Assembly: GCF_019880405.1 (NCBI RefSeq)
Contig: NZ_CP082269.1
Span: forward strand, 1,736,001 to 1,800,000
DNA: 64,000 nucleotides
Direction of reading: 5' to 3'
From: Enterobacter sp. C2
GTDB taxonomy: Bacteria; Pseudomonadota; Gammaproteobacteria; Enterobacterales; Enterobacteriaceae
The translations under genes and the position numbers were made by a program. The notes beneath the pieces were generated by a model. It did no database searches, was not told where the DNA came from, and saw only the letters and a program-made list of their open reading frames with translations. Of this stretch, positions 59,022 through 64,000 are shown piece after piece (the stretch's first letter is position 1; every line of letters starts with the position of its first letter).

Positions 59022-59034
59022 GCTAATTAGTACA
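59015..59034 (-). promoter_or_regulatory. TrpR operator of aroH
   Basis: TGTACTAGCTAATTAGTACA, palindromic arms TGTACTA/TAGTACA, close to the trp operator core GTACTAG...CTAGTAC. It covers the aroH -35 and the last codons of ppsR. Confidence 0.85.
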
Positions 59035-59860
59035 TGCTGCGATTCAACTTCATAATGTCGAGTATCTTGGTGGCGATCTCCTCAACCGAATAGTTGGTGC
59101 TGTTGAGGTAGGGAATATTGTTTTTACGATAGAGGGCCTCTACCTCGGCCAGCTCCAGCCGACACTGACGCATGGATGCGTAGCGGCTGTTCTCCACGCG
59201 CTCCTCACGGATCGCTGCCAGACGTTCTGCATTAATGGTCAGGCCAAACAGCTTGTGCTGCAGCGGCTTTAGCGCAGCGGGCAGTACCAGGTTATCCATG
59301 TCATCGGCAATGAAGGGATAGTTGGCGGCGCGAATGCCAAACTGCATTGCCAGATAGAGGCTGGTAGGCGTTTTACCGCAGCGGGACACGCCCAGCAAAA
59401 TCACCTGCGCCTGTTCAAGGTTGCGCATCGAGATACCGTCATCGTGGGCAAGGGTGTAATCAATGGCCGCGATGCGGGCATCGTACCGCGTCAGGTTTCC
59501 CGGATTGAGGCCGTGGGTGCGGTGGGTGATCGGCGTCGGATCGAGCTTAAGCTCCTGCTGGAGCGGAGCCACCAGCGCCTGAACGATATCCTGGCAGAAA
59601 CCCTGGCTCTGGGTAATGATACTGCGGATCTCGGGTGTCACAATAGAGTAGAAGACCAGGGGGCGCACGCCGGTCTGCTGGAAAATGGCATCAATCTGCT
59701 CCTTGACCGCATTTGCGCGCTGGACGTTTTCCACAAACGGCAGCGTGATGCTGTGCACGGCTACGGGAAACTGCGACATGACCGCATGCCCGAGAACCTC
59801 TGCCGTAATGGCCGTGCCGTCAGAAATATAAAACACCTGCCGATCCACTGAATTTTCCAT
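59027..59860 (-). CDS. ppsR: PpsR, PEP synthase regulatory kinase/phosphorylase
   Basis: 277 residues from [15 protein letters not shown], the E. coli start (six codons after another ATG). DUF299 family with P-loop GVSRCGKT at 157-164. It inactivates PEP synthase by ADP-dependent phosphorylation of a Thr next to its catalytic His and restores it by phosphorolysis. It is divergent from its target gene ppsA. Confidence 0.97.
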   Translation of the reverse strand: MENSVDRQVFYISDGTAITAEVLGHAVMSQFPVAVHSITLPFVENVQRANAVKEQIDAIFQQTGVRPLVFYSIVTPEIRSIITQSQGFCQDIVQALVAPLQQELKLDPTPITHRTHGLNPGNLTRYDARIAAIDYTLAHDDGISMRNLEQAQVILLGVSRCGKTPTSLYLAMQFGIRAANYPFIADDMDNLVLPAALKPLQHKLFGLTINAERLAAIREERVENSRYASMRQCRLELAEVEALYRKNNIPYLNSTNYSVEEIATKILDIMKLNRSMY

Positions 59861-60184
59861 TTTATCCCCCCATAGCATGATGGTGTTAAAGCCTGAATTA
59901 ATTTATGTACCATACTACTGCGCCACTCGCATCTATAAAAAATGAAATGGTGTTTTTATTTTTACTGAAATGTACATTTCACTTCTGTTTTTCATGGGCA
60001 GAGCATGTTTCAAAAAGAGTGCAAACAAATCAGGAAGTTACAAAATAGCGTGAAACTGTCCGAAAAATAGAAAAATAAATTTGCTTGAACGATTCACCGT
60101 TTTTTTAAGCGAGCCAGGTATGCCAGGATAAATAGGTACGTCAGGAGTTATTAACTCAATCATATATCAAAAAAGGATTGTCCG
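59861..60184. other. ppsR-ppsA divergent regulatory region
   Basis: About 320 bp, AT-rich. It contains the Cra site (60085-60098) and the promoters of both genes, which I cannot place exactly. Confidence 0.5.
60085..60098 (-). promoter_or_regulatory. Cra (FruR) site upstream of ppsA
   Basis: The minus strand reads GGTGAATCGTTCAA, matching the Cra consensus (GCTGAATCGTTTCA type). Cra activates ppsA in E. coli. Confidence 0.75.
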
Positions 60185-62560
60185 ATGTCCAACAATGGCT
60201 CGTCACCGCTGGTGCTCTGGTATAACCAACTCGGGATGAATGATGTTGACCGCGTAGGAGGCAAAAATGCCTCTCTGGGTGAAATGATCACCAATCTGTC
60301 AGAAACAGGGGTATCGGTCCCGAACGGATTCGCCACCACGGCGGATGCTTTTAATCTGTTTCTTGACCAAAGCGGCGTCAACCAGCGTATCTATGAGCTG
60401 CTGGATCACACGGACATTGATGACGTTGGCGAACTGGCGAAAGCCGGGGCGCAGATCCGTCAGTGGATCATTGATACGCCTTTCACGCCAGAGCTGGAAC
60501 ACGCTATCCATGACGCCTATAACCAACTCTCGGAAGGCGACGCCGAGGCATCGTTTGCCGTGCGCTCCTCTGCCACGGCGGAAGATATGCCAGATGCCTC
60601 GTTTGCCGGACAGCAGGAAACCTTCCTCAACGTGCAGGGCTACGATGCGGTGCTGGTGGCGGTGAAACATGTGTTTGCCTCGCTGTTTAACGATCGCGCT
60701 ATCTCTTATCGCGTGCATCAGGGCTATGATCACCGTGGCGTGGCGCTCTCCGCAGGCGTGCAGCGCATGGTGCGCTCCGATTTAGCCTCCTCCGGCGTTA
60801 TGTTCTCCATCGATACCGAGTCCGGCTTCGATCAGGTGGTGTTTATCACCTCTGCATGGGGCCTTGGCGAAATGGTCGTGCAGGGGGCGGTTAACCCGGA
60901 CGAGTTTTATGTTCATAAGCCGACGCTGGCTAACGATCGTCCCGCCATCGTGCGGCGCACCATGGGATCGAAAAAGATTCGCATGGTCTACGCCCCAAGC
61001 CAGGAGCACGGCAAACAGGTGCGCATTGAAGACGTGCCTGAGGCCGATCGCGACGTGTTCTCGTTGACCGATGATGAGGTTCAGGCGCTGGCGAAGCAGG
61101 CGGTGCTGATTGAGCAACACTACGGTCGCCCGATGGATATCGAGTGGGCCAAAGATGGCCATACCGGCAAGCTCTATATTGTGCAGGCCCGCCCGGAGAC
61201 CGTGCGTTCCCGTGGCCAGGTCATGGAGCGCTATACGCTTCATGACCAGGGCAAAGTAGTGGTTGAAGGCCGGGCAATCGGCCACCGCATTGGCGCAGGG
61301 CCGGTGAAGGTCATCCACGATATCAGCGAAATGAACCGCATTCAGCCCGGTGACGTGCTGGTAACGGACATGACCGATCCGGACTGGGAACCAATCATGA
61401 AAAAAGCCGCGGCGATTGTCACCAACCGCGGCGGACGTACCTGCCATGCGGCGATCATCGCCCGCGAGCTTGGCATTCCGGCCGTCGTGGGCTGCGGTGA
61501 CGCCACCGACCGCATTCGCGATGGCGAGAAGGTCACCGTCTCCTGTGCCGAAGGCGATACCGGCTATGTTTATGCCGAGATGCTCGACTTCAGCGTGAAA
61601 AGCTCCAGCGTTGATACCATGCCTGACCTGCCGCTGAAGATCATGATGAACGTCGGCAACCCGGATCGCGCGTTTGACTTCGCCTGCCTGCCAAACGAAG
61701 GCGTAGGTCTGGCGCGTCTGGAGTTCATCATCAACCGTATGATCGGCGTGCACCCGCGGGCGCTGCTGGAGTTTGACGATCAGACCCCAGAGCTGCAAAA
61801 AGAGATCCGCGAGATGATGAAGGGCTACGACTCGCCTAAGGCATTTTATGTCGGTCGTCTGAGCGAAGGCATCGCCACCCTCGGCGCGGCGTTCTGGCCG
61901 AAGCGCGTTATCGTGCGGCTCTCTGATTTTAAATCCAACGAGTACGCTAATCTGGTGGGCGGAGAGCGCTACGAGCCGGAGGAGGAGAACCCGATGCTGG
62001 GCTTCCGTGGCGCGGGCCGCTACGTCTCTGACAGCTTCCGTGACTGCTTTGCGCTGGAGTGCGAGGCGGTGAAATACGTGCGTAACGATATGGGTCTCAC
62101 TAACGTCGAAATTATGATCCCCTTCGTGCGCACCGTTGATCAGGCAAAAGCGGTGGTGGACGAGCTGGCGCGTCAGGGCCTTAAGCGCGGTGAAGACGGG
62201 CTGAAGGTGATCATGATGTGTGAGATCCCGTCCAACGCTCTGCTGGCAGAGCAGTTCCTTGAGCACTTTGACGGTTTCTCCATCGGCTCGAATGATATGA
62301 CGCAGCTGACGCTGGGCCTCGATCGCGACTCTGGCGTGGTATCAGAACTGTTTGACGAACGCAACGAGGCAGTTAAAGCGCTGCTGTCGATGGCGATCCG
62401 CGCGGCGAAAAAAGAGGGCAAGTATGTTGGCATTTGTGGTCAGGGCCCATCCGACCACGAGGACTTTGCCGCATGGCTGATGGAAGAGGGTATCGATAGC
62501 CTGTCGTTGAACCCGGATACCGTGGTTCAGACCTGGCTGAGCCTCGCTGAAATCAAGTAA
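60185..62560 (+). CDS. ppsA: PpsA, phosphoenolpyruvate synthase
   Basis: 791 residues. N-terminal ATP-grasp-like domain, then the phosphohistidine domain with catalytic His421 in [15 protein letters not shown], then the TIM-barrel PEP/pyruvate domain ([11 protein letters not shown] and CGQGPSDH). It makes PEP, AMP and phosphate from pyruvate and ATP for gluconeogenesis. Controlled post-translationally by PpsR, and by Cra at the upstream site. A terminator follows. Confidence 0.98.
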   Translation: MSNNGSSPLVLWYNQLGMNDVDRVGGKNASLGEMITNLSETGVSVPNGFATTADAFNLFLDQSGVNQRIYELLDHTDIDDVGELAKAGAQIRQWIIDTPFTPELEHAIHDAYNQLSEGDAEASFAVRSSATAEDMPDASFAGQQETFLNVQGYDAVLVAVKHVFASLFNDRAISYRVHQGYDHRGVALSAGVQRMVRSDLASSGVMFSIDTESGFDQVVFITSAWGLGEMVVQGAVNPDEFYVHKPTLANDRPAIVRRTMGSKKIRMVYAPSQEHGKQVRIEDVPEADRDVFSLTDDEVQALAKQAVLIEQHYGRPMDIEWAKDGHTGKLYIVQARPETVRSRGQVMERYTLHDQGKVVVEGRAIGHRIGAGPVKVIHDISEMNRIQPGDVLVTDMTDPDWEPIMKKAAAIVTNRGGRTCHAAIIARELGIPAVVGCGDATDRIRDGEKVTVSCAEGDTGYVYAEMLDFSVKSSSVDTMPDLPLKIMMNVGNPDRAFDFACLPNEGVGLARLEFIINRMIGVHPRALLEFDDQTPELQKEIREMMKGYDSPKAFYVGRLSEGIATLGAAFWPKRVIVRLSDFKSNEYANLVGGERYEPEEENPMLGFRGAGRYVSDSFRDCFALECEAVKYVRNDMGLTNVEIMIPFVRTVDQAKAVVDELARQGLKRGEDGLKVIMMCEIPSNALLAEQFLEHFDGFSIGSNDMTQLTLGLDRDSGVVSELFDERNEAVKALLSMAIRAAKKEGKYVGICGQGPSDHEDFAAWLMEEGIDSLSLNPDTVVQTWLSLAEIK

Positions 62561-62577
62561 AACGCCATCGTTCTCTT

Positions 62578-62606
62578 AAAGCCTCCCACCTGGGAGGCTT
62601 TTTTAT
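62578..62606 (+). terminator. ppsA terminator
   Basis: AAAGCCTCCCA / TGGGAGGCTTT stem followed by TTTT. Confidence 0.92.
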
Positions 62607-62781
62607 TCGTTACAGATTTGTATTTGGTCGAAAGAATTTCTGCTGATGTGACGACACCTTGGTTTATTTATCCATGCCGAACTACCCTTACAGAGGCTAA
62701 AGCTGAAGCCATTCCAGCTCTATTTTTTTTAACCGTCGAAAATTGCGACATAAGCCGTAAGGTTATAAGGGAGAAGAAAAG

Positions 62782-63801
62782 ATGGCCGATCAACATGTAC
62801 ATGTCCGAAACGATTACGATGACGTATATACGCCGGGTAGAGGCGTCCCCTTAAAACGTATTTCCTGGAGTGCAGTGTTTGCCGGCGTCATTATTTCAAT
62901 GGTGCTCTACTTAATTCTTTCTATTCTCGGCACCGCGATTGGGGCCAGCACTATCGATCCTCTGGAGGAGCAAGATCCGATGGGGGGTATCGGCATGGGC
63001 GCAGCCATCTGGACTGGCTTGAGCATGCTGATCGCCATTGCCGCCGGGGCCTATGCCAGCGGCAGGCTGGCGCAGCGAGAGGGGGCGTTGCATGGTCTGC
63101 TGATGTTTGGCGTCAACACTCTTATTAGCGCCTGGTTCGTCGTTATGCTGGCAAATAGCGCGGTCACCGGTGCCATGAATATATTGGGGGCGGGGTTACA
63201 GGCGGTAGGTAGCGGTGTCACGGCAGTTGCACCGTCGGTTAAAGATATGGCGAAAGAGAAACTCGCCGAGAACAATATTAATCTCGATAGTTTACAAGAT
63301 GAGCTGGAAACAACGCTGCGACAGACCGGGAAACCGGAGCTGCAGCCAGAGGCGCTGCAAAATCAGGCGCAGAATGAAGCAAATAATGCTCAGAACCAGG
63401 CGGCAGCAACCGCTAACACGCCGCAGACGGCTGATACCGATGTCGCCGGTTTTATTAAAGGCTTAATCGACAGAAATCAGAGCACCTTCCAGGCAGCCGA
63501 CCGCGAAGCGCTGAAAAATATTATTCAGGCGCGTACCGGTAAATCTGATGCCGAAGCGGAACAGATTGTCGCCCAGACGGAAAAAAGCTATCAGGAAGCG
63601 CGGGCGAAATTTGACGAGCTGAAAGCACAGGCCGAACAGAAAGCCCGTGAAGCAGGTGAGAAAGCGGCAGCCGCAACGGCTAAAGCCAGCTGGTTCACCT
63701 TCTTTATGCTGCTGATTGAAGCGGTACTGGCTGGTGCTATGGGTATGGTAGGACGTCGTACTCAGCCGCGTCAGGTAACGGCGAACGAACGTCGCAGATA
63801 A
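62782..63801 (+). CDS. Inner membrane protein with long coiled-coil region, unknown function
   Basis: 339 residues from an ATG after AAGGGAGAAGAA. Membrane segments are at about 32-53 (VFAGVIISMVLYLILSILG), 72-92, 104-125 and, near the C-terminus, 306-325 (WFTFFMLLIEAVLAGAMGMV). Between them, residues 150-300 form a long Ala/Gln/Glu-rich, probably periplasmic or cytoplasmic helical stalk (TEKSYQEARAKFDELKAQAE). The end is basic (GRRTQPRQVTANERRR). I do not recognise a named family; similar proteins are often called hypothetical membrane or PhnA-like. It has its own terminator and faces the RprA gene. Confidence 0.85.
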   Translation: MADQHVHVRNDYDDVYTPGRGVPLKRISWSAVFAGVIISMVLYLILSILGTAIGASTIDPLEEQDPMGGIGMGAAIWTGLSMLIAIAAGAYASGRLAQREGALHGLLMFGVNTLISAWFVVMLANSAVTGAMNILGAGLQAVGSGVTAVAPSVKDMAKEKLAENNINLDSLQDELETTLRQTGKPELQPEALQNQAQNEANNAQNQAAATANTPQTADTDVAGFIKGLIDRNQSTFQAADREALKNIIQARTGKSDAEAEQIVAQTEKSYQEARAKFDELKAQAEQKAREAGEKAAAATAKASWFTFFMLLIEAVLAGAMGMVGRRTQPRQVTANERRR

Positions 63802-63831
63802 TATCGACGGTTATTTAAACGTAAAGCCAGG

Positions 63832-63851
63832 CTTCGGTCTGGCTTTTTTTA
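63832..63851 (+). terminator. Terminator of the membrane-protein gene
   Basis: AAAGCCAG-GCTTCGGT-CTGGCTTT followed by TTTTT. Confidence 0.9.
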
Positions 63852-63892
63852 TCCCTGGTTTCAGCACAATTTTCAGTTGTGGAATTTAGCTT

Positions 63893-63998
63893 AAAAAAAA
63901 GCCCATCGTGGGAGATGGGCAAAGACTACACACAGCAATTCGTTGTTTCACTCAGGGGATTTCCATGCTTATAAATCAAAGCCTTGATTTATAACCGT
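63893..63998 (-). ncRNA. rprA: RprA small regulatory RNA
   Basis: On the minus strand this is a near-exact copy of E. coli RprA: ACGGTTATAAATCAA 5' end, a first hairpin from ATAAATCAA/TTGATTTAT, the seed GGAAATCCCCTGAG, and the 3' terminator GCCCATC-TCCCAC-GATGGGC with eight T. With Hfq it activates rpoS translation and represses csgD and ydaM. E. coli transcription is driven by RcsB. The promoter lies beyond the window edge, so it cannot be checked. Confidence 0.96.
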
Positions 63999-64000
63999 GC

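Noticed and set aside
60782..62266. 494-codon open frame antisense to ppsA
   Set aside because: A shadow frame. The His/Arg-rich product has no domain and ppsA is certain.
62618..62854. 78-codon frame overlapping the membrane-protein start
   Set aside because: It runs through the 5' leader without a ribosome binding site and overlaps a better supported gene.

Overview
This is a chromosomal segment of a motile member of the Enterobacteriaceae. Gene content and protein sequences are very close to E. coli K-12 (roughly the yeaH to rprA part of its map). Several E. coli accessory genes I would expect are absent: no chb operon between osmE and katE, and no ydjE-type genes between pncA and yeaC. 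An Enterobacter/Leclercia/Lelliottia-type genome is my best guess, by inference only. Most of the window is conserved core genome. The accessory parts are the left 3.3 kb, a short stretch around 42.2-44.8 kb, and a membrane-protein gene near the right end.

Left edge (1-3300): the end of a prophage or phage-derived island. It has the C-terminal part of a probable tail protein, then a two-gene unit behind a near-consensus LexA box. The unit encodes an unknown 79-residue protein and a short UmuD'-like protein lacking the catalytic residues. It ends at a 45-bp fragment identical to the 3' part of tRNA-Pro(GGG), the likely attachment site. An AT-richer DUF4236 gene and a tRNA-like remnant lie between this site and the core genome.

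Core, 3.3-22 kb: yeaH-yeaG (nitrogen-starvation kinase pair with a sigma-54 promoter), mipA, yeaE, yeaD, gapA, msrB, yeaC, pncA-ansA, sppA, ydjA-selD-topB, gdhA, ynjH, xthA. Core, 22-41 kb: the arginine succinyltransferase operon astCADBE with its own sigma-54 promoter, spy, ves, cho, nadE, osmE, katE, cedA, tcyP, ydjM, yniC, yniB, yniA, ydiZ, pfkB. Two host SOS genes, cho and ydjM, carry LexA boxes.

Variable patch, 41-44.8 kb: ydiY with a terminator-like hairpin in its leader; a small secreted protein behind a CRP-like palindrome; an orphan flagellin with an inserted beta-rich domain under a textbook FliA promoter; fumD; and a 57-codon zinc-ribbon protein that appears to start at AUU (YmcF/YnfQ-like).

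Core, 45-62.6 kb: the translation cluster thrS-infC-rpmI-rplT-pheM-pheS-pheT-ihfA with its classical control elements (ThrRS operator, AUU start of infC, pheM attenuator). Then come btuC-btuE-btuD, nlpC, ydiV, selO, aroH (TrpR operator), ppsR and ppsA (Cra site). Right edge: a membrane protein of unknown function and the complete small RNA RprA on the minus strand. No rRNA genes, insertion sequences or CRISPR arrays were seen, and no intact tRNA gene. Several REP-type repeats lie between genes, and one forms the end of topB.
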